Assembly (NCBI GenBank): GCA_003116995.1
Contig: BDSL01000001.1
Location: forward strand, 3,410,001-3,474,000
DNA from: Yamagishiella unicocca
Taxonomy: Eukaryota > Chlorophyta > Chlorophyceae > Chlamydomonadales > Volvocaceae
Direction of reading: 5' to 3'
DNA length: 64,000 bases
Shown in pieces: positions 10,597 through 23,199 of this stretch (its first letter is position 1; the number at the start of each line of letters is the position of its first letter). The translations under genes were made by a program, and so were the position numbers. Below the pieces are notes generated by a model that worked only from the letters and a program-made list of their open reading frames with translations, was not told where the DNA came from and made no database searches.

Positions 10597-13500
10597 GGTC
10601 CCGTCAGCGGGTAGTGTTCAGGCGAGACCAGTGGGGCGATACACTTGCTGGCGCGATACACTTGCTGGGGCTGGGGCGATACACCTGCTTGGGGATTCAG
10701 TGGCGCAGAGAGGAGCTTGGGAACGGTGTTGGGAGCTGACGTAGACGAAGATGCAACGGCACACGGAGTGCAAGCAAGGATGGTAAACGGATTGCAGGTC
10801 AGGCAAGGCCTGGGGTAACGTTTGCGCGGGGTGGTGCAACGAGGGAAGGGGTTCAGAGAAATGGTTGGGGGCTGGAGGTTCGGTCGGGGCTGCTAACCTG
10901 CTATGGCAGTCGCACTGTGAGCCCGTTGCCTAGTAGGGTAAAGGCTGTTGCTGTTGTTGTTGTTGTTGTTGTGGGACGTGTGTACCTCATCTCGTGGCGT
11001 ACAGCGGTTTGCCAGGCCGAGGGAATGCCGCGGAGGGTTGCCGTCCAACAGCGTACGACGCAACTAACGTATGGCCGTATGGCAGTCCAGGGGCGCGTTA
11101 TGGACTAAGGGTCGAGGATGTCTAACCGTTGGCTTGCCAGGGCTCGGACACACGCGTCGTCGCCTCGGAGCCGTTGGTTAGGGGGCCTGCGGGCCTCGTA
11201 CGACTGCAAATCCAATGGCTGGAAAGAACTGCTGAAACCATGGCCGACACAGCGTGTGCGCTGTACATGTGCTCGGCCGGGTCGTCAGTCACACGGCGTT
11301 CTCATGGGCACCTGATCCACCTTGCGGGCTTTGTTTTGAGGTGAGTAATGGAATGCAGGCCCATAAGGGCTCTTAATGTGAAGCCTGCCAGCGGTTGGAT
11401 TCGTGCGCCAGTACCGCTGTAAAAGTTAACATCTGAGTTGTGGCCCGAAGCGAGTGATGAAGGGACCCCGGTCATGTCATCGATCCTCGGACACAGCACA
11501 ATGACGGCTCCATCCGAGAAAACCCATCAGCGCCGGTCTATCTGACGTCTCCCACAGCAGCGTCTGGCAGCAGCATTGGGTATGAAGCAGGTTCCCGCCG
11601 TTTGCGGATGACACAGCAACCCGGTGATGTCACAGCACCCTCAGCTGTACGCCGGGCATGAGCCACTCACTACAAAAGCCCACATGACAGGCCCGCCAGC
11701 AATGGGAGGGTCATACACTCGGCGATTGCACAAAACCGTTGCCAAGAGCAACAGCAGGACAGTAAAATGAAAGAGGGTGCCAAGCGGTCTCGGCAACGGA
11801 AATAATAATAGTGATCATGCTAGGTGAGACTGTCAAGCCCCATCGTCGGCACGTGTATTTCGTGGGCAGCTGGGTCCCCGCGTCTCCATTGCCAACTTAT
11901 GCATTACGCTTATATCCGTATTGCTATACCACGCCTCTATGAGAGGCAAGGCTGGGCGCTGCCGGCGCTGGCAACTGGTTCCGGAGCCGTGGGAGGACCG
12001 TACGCTGCCGTACGGCGGAGGCATGGCTGCGCGCGCGCGCTTTCCGAGCGCAATACCGATCGTCACGGTGTTGCGCGATGCTAAGACGAGTTGCAACTAC
12101 AGCGTGGCTGGCGTGATCAACCGTTGCCTCACCTGCAACACAACTCGGAGCTGTCCCAACTACTATAGTAAGCCAATCGGTCCCAACTAATCTGGCAACG
12201 TAGTGCTGACTCCCGCTGGCTTACACAAGCTGACGGATTTAGTACGGAGAGGCTGGGCCTTACAGGCCTGGAGGTTAACACCTCCGACCGGGGCTTATAG
12301 CATCGCGCAACGCCTGGCGTCGGTGGAGGTGGAGGTAGCGTTCACTGGAGACCAACCCGCCCGTGGAGCCCGTGTTGCGCGTGGGCCTTAGTGGTCCACG
12401 CAGTGGTCCACGCCAGGCCTCAGTGGGCCTCAGTGGACCACACAGTGGGCCTCCCCTACGAGAGTCGGTGACAATTGGTTTCCCGCTAGGGACGGCTCAG
12501 TCGCGATTCGCTTGCTGCTCAACAGTGTACAACCAGTTTCGATGACTGCCGGTCTCGATTGCTGACGGCTTCGTCGTGTTCATGTGTAGCTTTGTGTCTT
12601 ACCTTACTGTCCGTAGACCGATGGCGAGTTGCGTGAGGGCCCGCACCTTGCCGTGGAGTCAGTCGCTGTGGGCGCTGTACGTCTGCACGGGGTTCAGCTT
12701 GTCGAGTCCTTGCTGACGGCTCCCCACCACGGGCGGCGCCCTTGAATGCCGTGGCAGCAGCAGCAGCAGCCACCAAGGGCATGCCTTCATCTGACGGCAG
12801 GCATGCTGCCACCGCCGTACAGTCAGCCCGGCCGCGTTGCCATCGTCGCCCCAGGCCGGGTTCCCGTCAGGCTCGCGCGCCGACGAAAGCTACCATGCAT
12901 CGTCCGGACACGACGACAGCGACAACAAAGATATTATACTGGGAATCGGAGGACGCGCAGTCTGTATCTCTGTCCGTACCATCTGGACCACTTGTTGTAA
13001 CGGTTACGGTGGGTATCTGGACCACTGTCATCCTTCTGAAGGTGTGCCGATATACACCGCACTTCGCGATTGCCAAACCATGAAGCTGCGGACATTGTAT
13101 CCTCTTTATTATAAGCAATCGACCTTGCCTAGTGTGGTATGCAAACTTATTGTTCCATTCCGCTTATATGCTGGGTGAGGCTGGGTGGGACGTTTTTTTC
13201 GCGTTTGGGTGGTGCCCTGGGTCCCAGCCCGTCGGTCCGGGCTCCCTCTGTTTCTCCGGCGGTGGGCCTTGGGATGCCTGGTTTGTTCGAATTGTCGGGG
13301 CCCCGCTCTCTTGGGCGTGGCGGGGCTTCACGTTTTTTCCCTGTGCCTTTTTCCCCTGTGACAGCCCCAAACTCACGAATCAGCAGAAAGGCCTCGAAAG
13401 GCACAGAGACGCCACCCTGCCCAAACAGCAGCAATGACGCGACAGCACAGCCAAACGACTCCCCGGCAGCCAGGCACCAGATAACGAGACGCATACCCCG

Positions 13501-14584
13501 CATGAAACGGCGGGAAAGGGTGACAGCCAAAAGCACGGGCAGAGCAGCACAAAAGGAAGTGGCAGGTGGCAGGTGGCAAGTGGCAGGGGGACGAACCCAG
13601 AACAGCCACAACCCACACAGACGTGCCAACTGCAGCGCCTGCACACGAAAAAGGATAGTAGCAGAAAGGGCATTCCAATCGCCCGCCCACCAGATGCAAA
13701 ATTGAGATGAACTGAGCCTGGAGACGCTGCTAAACGAGGAGCATGGTCAGAAAACACCAGCAGAAATCCGCACAATGACGGAGAGTAGAAAAATAGCCGC
13801 CGAGAGCGGGCGCTGGAGGTTGCGCACTCGAAGTTTAGGTACCGGTATGTGCGAGGGCCTCGACACAGAATATTCCCCAGGAGGCGAACGTGGTTCGGAG
13901 CAGCCAAACATCTCATTATCATCTTGTGTTACTATGTTGATGGCCTGGGATTCGCCCAAAGCAGCCTGTGAGGCCCAGCACTCCGGCTTGCACTGTCGAT
14001 ACCCCGTTGAAGATTGGGTTAGCATGTTACCTAACCAATCTGGGAGGTCAAGTGGTTGCCGTCGAACGCTACATACCTGCATTCGGTGTATAATACGGCG
14101 TTATACACTGCATTCGGTGTATTATACGGCACGTCTGACATGCCCATTACACGGTGACGCCAAAATGGACCAGACCTCTAGTGTCGGACAATTACGCTGG
14201 TACGCAGAGAGTTACGCTGTGCGATCACGGTGGGTAAAGTACGGAAGTCTTAACGGCTGGATGATGATGCGAGCGAATTTATAACGGCAACGGCCCACAG
14301 AGCAATTCAAATGATACCATCAGTACACCGCGATATGAAATGCAATATGCTCTGAGTTGTGCACAGAGCTTGGCTTGGTGTTACTACGGGTAGTGCAGTG
14401 TGACGGACGAAACTATGGCTTTTTTTACACTGTTGACGCAGCTGGGCAAGTGAATATTGCAGTGTTTCATTAGGCTCGAGCGCAAGGTCCACCAATGACG
14501 TACTGCGGTCCTGACACGGGAATGGAAACCATAGGACTTTAGGTTCTGCGTTACATCCTCAGCTTCCTTCATTTCGGCTACAGC
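10597..14584. other. Intergenic region between BRM and kinase A
   Basis: No exon with recognisable homology was found on either strand. Contents: the probable BRM 3' UTR; three copies of a GCGATACACTTGCTGG motif at 10635-10691; a (TTG)n run at about 10944-10968; a (CAG)n run at about 12749-12768; a pair of 22-bp near-identical repeats (14078-14099 and 14109-14130); and a segment at about 13180-13700 that stays open in several frames on both strands without resembling a known protein. Confidence 0.7.
11418..11422 (+). terminator. Candidate polyadenylation signal (TGTAA) for BRM
   Basis: This is the first TGTAA after the BRM stop codon, about 820 bp downstream. TGTAA is the usual poly(A) signal in volvocine algae, and 3' UTRs of this length are common there. 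Only the pentamer supports the call. Confidence 0.3.
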
Positions 14585-17500
14585 ATGGAGCTGATGCGTA
14601 AATTAGTTGGATGCTGCTACCGGCAACCGGAAAAGTTGTCTGGCCTGAATGCACAAGAGGAAAATAACTCATTCTCTGCGGACGACGGCCTTGAGCTGGG
14701 CAAGATTTCCTGCAAAATCAGCTGCGCCGTCGAGCATGTTGCGTTAAAAGATTCAACTGCTCGCACACCGGTGAGCAAGGACGGCAAGGAGGAGTGTTGT
14801 CGCGAAATAATGCGAGTATTTATGGCATGAACGGCATTTTTAACCTGGCCAGGTGTCAACCGCTCAAGTGCAGCGGCTCGTGTCCACGATAGCGGGAGGC
14901 TGTGACGAGGCATGGCTGTACCGTATTGACACAGCCCTAGGTCTCCTACAGGAGCATTTCGACGCGGAAACTGCCAGGTGGGATATCGCAACGCCACACG
15001 GTATCGTGACCGCCTTGGGTATGTTGCACGCGTTAGCCCCCCCCCCTCCCTGCCCCGACCCCCCCTGCCAACCTGTCCTCAAACACGGACAGCTTGTACG
15101 TCGTGTACGACGGTGGCCTGGCCTTCACCACGCTGTCTGCGTGCGGTGTGGGTGCTGAGGACCTGCAGCGCGGGGTGCCGCACGGCCTCACCCACGACCT
15201 CTCCACCAGCGTGGCGGTTCTGCTTTCGACACAGGTGAGGGAGGGGGGGAGGAAGGGAGGGGCGGAGGGAGGGTGGGAGGGAGGGGGGAAGGGGAGGGGG
15301 GGAGGGAGGGGGGGAGGGAGGGAGGGGGGAGGGAAGGGGGAGGGAGGGAGGGGGAGGGAGGGGGGGGGAGGGAGGGAGGGAGGGGGGAAATAACCCGTGT
15401 GGGTCGGCACGATTGATAAGTTACATCGGCCTCGCGCGGAGGACGGGGAGGAAGGGGAGGGAGGGAAGGGAAGGGAGGGGGTGGCATAATGACGGGTTAC
15501 ACGACATAGGTGTAATATCTGGAGGGAGGGGAGGGAGGGGGAGGAGGGACGGGCTTATTCGTGCGTCAGGGACATTGCGGTGTGGCGTGGGGGAGCCAGT
15601 CGCCGCGAGCCAGGAGTGGGCAGCGACACATGTCATACCACCGTAGGGCCACTTCAGCGCGTGTCAGGATGTCCGAATGCGCGGGCTGCGCCACAAAGCC
15701 TGGTACGGTACCTTACGCACGCGGCCTATCCCGCCGTACTTCTAACCGACCGTCATTCTATGGGGTTGTGGCGCCGCTGGGTGCGAGGCTCCTTGATTGG
15801 CTATCTGGGCAGCACCCGGTGTGAGGGAGGGAGGGAAGGATCGTGATGCCAGAAGCCATCGCCCCCTTGACAGCGGGCGCGCCCCTCCTGGAGCCTCAGG
15901 GCCCTCGGGGACCCCCGCGCAACTTCCCACGCTTTCCCCAAACCTCCTGCGCCGCGCCGCCCGGCCCTCCCCGGCCCATTTCTCCAGCATGCATCTCAAA
16001 ACGATTGTTCTAACCGGTTTTTTCGGGCATCCACGGGTCTTCCTCGACCCCCCCCCGGCCCCGCGCTCCCCTTCTCCGCCACTACTGCTACAGATGCGCA
16101 GCAGCACCTCCGCCATCCGTGCCTCGGCGGCTCCCGCCGAGCCCTCCACGTCCTCCCTTCCTGGAGCGCTGGACTCCCTTCCCTCCGACTGGCAGCGCCT
16201 GCACAGCCGCCACGGGTTGCGCCACTTCATTTCGGTGCCGATGTGCACGGGAGAGCTGGTGGTGGGGGTGCTGGCCCTGGCGTCTAGGCAAGGTGAGGGA
16301 GGTGGTGGTGCTTGGAGTGCTGGCTCGGGCGTCTAGGCAAGGTGCGCACACGCACGGGGGTTTATCCGCAGGCTAGGAAAGCATCTATGATAGTGCCTGT
16401 CAGTGTAGTAACAAGAGGAGGAAAGCGAAATTCGTCGGACTACAGACATGAGACCATGAGAGGCACCCGCTACGCTGCATGTTAGCTGCGAGAGGGACAC
16501 TGAGCTGCGAGAAGTTGTGCGAACAACGGGAGGCTGCGGGCTGCGGGGCATGGTGGGCTGGATATAGCCCGTCCCTCTCTGAGGCTGGCTTGGACGCCCT
16601 CGACTTGGATCAACACCCCACCTCGGCTGCCCGCTCACTGGGGTCTGCCCCTCCCCCGGCCAGGCACCCTCCCTCCTGCCTCCTGGCAGCCCGATGTCCT
16701 GGGCCTCCTGGCCTCCACACTGTCGCTGCTGCTCCAGCCCCGCCAGCTGTCGATCGCCACGAGCATCATGACGGACGTGCACCTGGCGCGAAACATGGAC
16801 GAGGTAGTACGGGCAATACGGCGGGGGGTGTACGACATGGTGGTGGCAACTACCTACCTGCCGCCCACCATGCGTGTGGCGCTAATACGCTCGGTGAGTT
16901 GGGACCCCACTGACTCGAGCGCCCCCATCGCCGCTTTTATGCTGACTTTCTCCGAATTTTACAGACCGTACCATAGCGTCCGTTGTATATACGTACAGGG
17001 CCGTATACGTATAGGCCCGTACAGGCCCGTATACGTACAGGCCCGTACGAGCATGTACGAGTATGTATGAGCCCGTGCGGTCCCGTACAATCACATACGA
17101 GCCAAGCATCCCAGGTTTCCGAACTCCAGGGATGGGCGCTGTCCGGCCGCGGAACGCTCTCCCACGCTCGCAGGACGGTTCCGCCGCCGCGGTATTTGAG
17201 GAGCAGGGCCAGCGCCGGCACAGCTACTGCCGGCTGTCAGTCTGCTCCGAGAACACGGCCCCCAATGGGGTGCCGGAGATGCTACTGCCGACCACCTCGC
17301 GTCGCTCCATTGACACCAGCCGCATCAGCGGCCAGCAGCTGCTGGGGCAGGTGAGGGCTGGGGACGGGGGGCCTGCAGGGCGGCCACGCAGGAAAGGGGG
17401 TACACAGCAAGGGAGGTACGCAGCAGGGCGGTGGGCCCTCTTCCCCTGGCTTCACTGGCTTCACTGGCTTCCCTGGCTTCACTGGCTTCCCTGGCTTCCC

Positions 17501-18870
17501 TGGCTTCACTGGCTTCACTGGCTTCACTGGCTTCCCTGGCTTCCCTGGCTTCCCTGGCTTCCCTGGCTTCACTGGCTTCCCTGGCTTCACTGGCTTCACT
17601 GGCTTCCCTGGCTTCACTGGCTTCACTGGCTTCCCTGGCTTCACTGGCTTCCCTGGCTTCACTGGCTTCCCTGGCTTCCCTGGCTTCACTGGCTTCCCTG
17701 GCTTCCCTGGCTTCACTGGCTTCCCTGGCTTCACTGGCTTCCCTGGCTTCCCTGGCTTCACTGGCTTCCCTGGCTTCACTGGCTTCCCTGGCTTCCCTGG
17801 CTTCCCTGGCTTCACTGGCTTCCCTGGCTTCACTGGCTTCCCTGGCTTCACTGGCTTCACTGGCTTCACTGGCTTCACTGGCTTCACTGGCTTCCCTGGC
17901 TTCACTGGCTTCACTGGCTTCCCCTGGCTTCACTGGCTTCACTGGCTTCACTGCACTGCGTATGGAAAAGGCTGGTCAACCCAGCCCTCATCACTCCAAC
18001 ATATCAATGGGCGGAATGGGCACGCAGGGACACGCTCCAGGCAGCGTGCAAAGGCACCGCCCGGGAATCACAGGGCTTCCAGCGGCCTCTCCCGGCTCCC
18101 CGGCCTGGCTCAGACCCTAACTCTGCCGCACTCTTGCGGACGCCACGCGACGAGTACCTGCCTCCCAGCCGTGCATGGTTTAAGTGGTGTCCCCTGTCCC
18201 CTGCAAACGTCCGCCGCCCCCAGATGACGCGCGAACGGCTCACAGCGAACAATCCTAACAGCGAGCCGCAGCCGCCCGCAGCCCGCCGGCTGACCCCTCC
18301 CTGCACGTCGGCCTGCGGAGGTGAGCATAACGCGCGTGGGACTGCTAGCGCCGGAGGCCTCTCCACCTTCCTCCGTGCCTGCAACTCAAGCAGACCTGCG
18401 CGCGTGGTTTCGGAGGCTGCCCGGGGTCGTCGCACCTGCACAATGCGTGGTTTCAGAAACTGCCCGGGGTCGTCGCTCTTGCGTGCGAGGGTCTGACTCT
18501 CATGCACCTGCAACCTCCGCCAGATGCGCAACCGGACGGCTCCTCTCGGAGACGTCGTTTGGGAAGGGTCTTTTATTTTATGTATTTCCTGCGCATCGGT
18601 AGGTTTATGAATTTAATGTGAGTGACGTCTTCTTGGTTTTTATTTTGTGTTTCTACCGCATCAGCCCTGCTGCGCACGGCCCCACACTCCGCAGGTCAGC
18701 CAGGTTCGGGAGTCGCGTTGGCAGAGGCGCCCGCGGCGGGGCAGCAGCAGGGCGCCTCGGACAGGCCGCTCGAGGATGGCTCCGTCCCCATGGGGCTGCC
18801 CGACCGCACCGCAGCAGCCGCAGCGGCTGGCATGACGATGGCGAACTCCTTCTCCACGCCCCTGGGCACC

Positions 18871-18933
<63 letters not shown>

Positions 18934-20760
18934 AATAATAACAATAATAACAATAACAATGCCGCAAACAGCGTAAGCAAGGTATGGCCGGTGGGAGCTG
19001 GCGTGGGGTCGGGGCGAGGTCTGCGGCAGATGGCGTGCGTCGAGTATGGGTGGCACGCAGCAACGCGGGGGCCCGGGGCCATCGCTCCTGATCCTCAGGG
19101 GGCGAATTCCGTTGCTGTGACCCAACTGACATCCGCTGCTGCTGCCGCTCCGCGGCCCCCCTCCCCGGGTGCACGCTCCTTCGCAGAACGGCGCCCGGGG
19201 TCACAGCCTGTCCCTGGGTAACACGCTGCTGGGCGAGGCGCTGCAGAAGGACTGCGGGCTGTGGATCTCAGACTGCACCCTGTACCTGCAGGTGCGGGGG
19301 GGAGGTGTACAGGTGGGGGGAGATTGCAAGCGAGAGCCGTGTACGGAAGGAAACCCGTTTATAAGAGGTTGGGGGGGGGGGAGGGGTAGGGAATAGGGAA
19401 AAGACCGTGGAAAAACGACAGATGGGAGCAGAAGGACCTCTCCCCCTTCCCGCCGCTCCCCCTGCTGCCGCCGCTGCACAGGAGGCCCGGACCTTCCCCC
19501 GGGACATCGTGGTGTCGCGCGGCAGCCGCGCAGTGCACTCCATCGCGGTGTGCAGCGGCCGCCACAACGGCACGCCCCTGCTGGGCGCCTACTGCGTGTA
19601 CGGCGCCGTACTGCCACGTCAGCTACTGCGTGCCGTCACCCTGGAGCTCGAGCAGCTTCTCAAGGTAGGCGGCGGAGGCGGGGGCTGGGGTTTCTGCCAG
19701 ACCGGCAGCATGGCTGGGACCCAGCCGATGTCACCACGTGCGCTGCGAAAGCATTCTGTGGGTGGGCCCGTGGCGCCCTCCCTCCCTCCCCATGCATGCT
19801 CCCTCACCCCTCCCCTCGACTCCCTCTCCCCCGAACCGGTTCTTTTTCGCAACCCCTCCCCTCCCCTCTCCCCCGAACCGGGTCTTTTCGCAACCCCTCC
19901 CCTCCCCTCTCCCCCGAACCGGTTCTTTTTCGCAACCCCTCCCCTCCCCTCTCCCCCGAACCGGGTCTTTTCGCAACCCCTCCCCTCCCCTCTGCCCCGA
20001 ATCGTGTCTTTTCGCAACCCACCCCTCAGCTGCTGTCCCCCTCCGTTCACGCGCGGCTCTGCTCCCCCGTGCTGCGGGACGAGTGGCTCTACCTGCACGA
20101 GGAGCTGCTCAACCCGGCCAAGGTGGACCACCTGCGCCGCGGCCCCCGCCTCTCCTCCTCCTTGATGCCGGACGCCGCCAACAACCTGGCGGTGGGGGGC
20201 TCGCCCGTGCAGGCGCCAACGTCTCCCTACAGCCACCTGAGCCCACAGCCGTCGGGCACCGGTCGCTTAGGAGCTGGGGCCACTCCGGACGTGGTGGCGG
20301 TCTCGGTGGCGGCGGCGGCCGCCGCCGCCGCCGCCGCGGCGGCGGCGGCGCATGGGAGTTTCTACATCCCAGATACGCCGGTGGCCGGCGCGCCGCGCGC
20401 TGGCGGCGGCGGTGGCGGCAGCGGCGGCACTGGCGGCGGCGGCGGCGGTGGCGGCTACGGCGGCTTCCTTCCGTCGGGCGTGATGCTGTCGTCCACTCGT
20501 GTGAGTGGCGACAACACGGACGCCGAGTCGCAGCCCCCCGCCTCCCTGCCCGCGAACGAGCAGGCCGGCGGCCCCTCGCTGTTCAGCACCCTGCACGTGC
20601 TGGGGATGGGCACCAAGTCCGCGTCGGGGCGGGCGCGAGATGTCATCATGCCCAGCCTCATTGACGGCTTTGGTCAGGGGACGACGGCAGGCGGTGACGG
20701 CGGGTCAGAGAACGACACGGCGCCCGGACCACACGACCTCACGGCGGCTGCCGCCGCCTC

Positions 20761-20809
<49 letters not shown>

Positions 20810-23168
20810 GGACTGCAGGATACCTCCGCCAAGCCCGGTGGTGCCTGCCCGCAAATCAGGCCCCGCTCGATCGGCAGTGTGGTCGCTGGCGGAACCGGCA
20901 GCGCCATCAGCACCGCCGCCTTTGCCTCGTCGCTGCTTGGCTCGCCAGTCCAGGACGCCTTCACCCCGCTGGCGGTGCTGGTGGCGGCCAACGGCAGCAC
21001 CACCGGCAGCATGACGCGCATGATGCTGGCGGCGCCATCCTTCACGGTCGAGTCCGTGCGGAGCGGGGTCGGCGGCGGGCTGCGACGGGCGCCGCTGGTT
21101 TCGGGGCTGCATGAGCGGCTGGCGGCGGCCCAGGCGTCGCGACTGGTACATGGCAGCGCCATAGAGCACCAGGAGGAGCTGACGGCGATTGAGGTCTTGG
21201 AGAAGGTGTGCGTGGGGCAGAAGAGGGGCAGGGTTTTAAGGTTGGGAGCGGCCCGGGGGGGCTTATGGGAGCCTTGGGTGAGGTGGTATAGGCTTAAGAG
21301 GGTGCGGCGCGAGGGCGGTGAGGAGCTCGGCTGGAGGTGGTATGTGGGGTTTCGATGGTAGCCGGATGGCGGCAGAATTCGGGCGATGTGCGTGTCCGGG
21401 TGGGGGGGAGGGGGGATCACCCATACGTGAAGGTTTTAGTTTTTCTTCATACGTGGCGCGGCACTCTCCAGCTTTGCGAGTATCTTGTTCATACGTGGCG
21501 CGGCACTCTCCAGCTTTGCGAGTATCTTGACTCATCACCGGCGCCTGCCACACGCTGACAGCGCGGCGCCGCATGGAGCGGAGAGTCCCATGCGCGCGTC
21601 TTCCTGTCCTTCGGTGGCTGACTGCCGTACATACACACACACTCACATACGGGGTAACCCAACAAAACACACACACACACACTCTCACGCAACGGTGCCG
21701 TGCAGATCGGGGAAGGAGGGTACGGCGAGGTGTACCGCGGGCAGTACGACGGCACCGAGGTGGCGATCAAGATTGTGTACGAACCCCACGGCGCCGCGTC
21801 GGCAGCGATGCCCCGTCTGGACATGGCCAGCCTGCTGCAGGTGCGTGTTTAGGGCCACCGCCTTGCTCTCACCCTGGAAGCAACGTGTGTTTTCCCTCCC
21901 TCCCTCCCACGTCCAACCCCACCTCCCACCTCCCATGGGCGGTTACGCTTCTCACGTCGAGTGACCGGTTCTGTTTTGCAACCTCCTACGGGTTCCTGCC
22001 GCCCAACCTAACGCCCCGCACCCGGCCACCTGTGCACTTGGAGCAGGGCTCCAGCACCGACGATGAAGCAGCCACCCGCACCGCCGTCGGCACCGCCGCA
22101 CTCGGGCGCAACCTGCACGACGCGTTCGAGCTGACCGTCAGCGTCAGCGTGTGCCACCCCAACATCGTGCAAGTGCTCACCTTCTTCACCGGTGAGACAT
22201 GGACATCGACCCGCGGGTCGGCAGGGGCGGGAGGGCCGAGTCCACGCTGTTGGGCCGGTGGGCTGACGGGGAAAGGCTGGCTGCGACGAGTGGCCTGACA
22301 GGGGGAAGACGCTCGCGTGGGGGATTAGTCGCTCGGCTGTCTGGCCTGGGAGGGTGCCGCCTCGCCGCCGCCGCCAGTGCGGCCTCACATGATGACAGTT
22401 AGGAGGGCCCCAGGCGCGGCCCCACACACCTAACCAACTCCGATCCAACCGCCAACCGTGTGATCCAACCGTGTTCCAACCGCCAGACGTCTACGTGCAC
22501 CTGGACCGCAAGGCATCTGCCGAGCAGCTGCAGCCGGTGACAGGGACCAGGTCGCCAGCGCAGCCCAGCCAGGGCCTCGGCCCCGGCCCTGGGCCCGGCC
22601 CTGGCCTCGGCCCTAGCCTCGGGCCGCTCAGTATTCAGCAAGCCATGGCCGACTACCGGGGCTCAGTGCGCGCCAGGCAGAGCGGTGGCGGGGCCGCCCC
22701 TGCACCGCCTCGAGTGACGCTCCTGCCGTACCCGCAAACCAACGTCACGTCCTGCCAGCTCAGCACCGTGGACGTCACGGCGGGTGAGTGGACCCGTGGG
22801 TCGCACCCCCTGCTGCTGCTGCTCGTGCTGCTGCTGCTCCTAGTGTCGGTGCTGCTGCTGCTCGCCTTCCGCGGATGTACGGCACGTGGGAGGAGCCCCC
22901 CGTGCGTTGCGAGGTGTGGGAGGGGAGCGCAGGAGGCGGCGGCAGCGGACTGCCGCACTCCGACCCACCCCCTCTCGGACAGACGTTCGGTTGCGGCACC
23001 GGTGCACCGCCAGTACTTGCCTCCTGGGGTCGGACGTCCTGTTGATGCAGCGTCCATGCAGCAGCAAGCGCCACGCGGCCTGAATGCGACCAACTGACGC
23101 CCTGATGTCACCCTGTCCGCCCCTCCCCCCCTCCCACTCCCCCTCCTCCCCTTCCTCCTCCTCCTCCC

Positions 23169-23199
<31 letters not shown>

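Noticed and set aside
13775..14284. 169-codon ORF in the intergenic region
   Set aside because: No recognisable domain, low-GC non-coding composition and repeated tetramers; no supporting splice context.
15001..15018. Alternative kinase A exon 2 ends at GTATCG (15001) or GTATGT (15019)
   Set aside because: Both leave phase 1, which does not fit the exon at 15093; the donor at 14978 gives phase 2 and a good GAF-like sequence.
16094..16341. Longer exon using the second, duplicated donor
   Set aside because: It breaks phase and introduces a stop at 16334-16336; the first donor fits the next exon.
17443..17952. Long ORFs with SLASLA, HWLPWL or KPVKPG repeats
   Set aside because: All come from a 9-bp tandem array in a kinase A intron.
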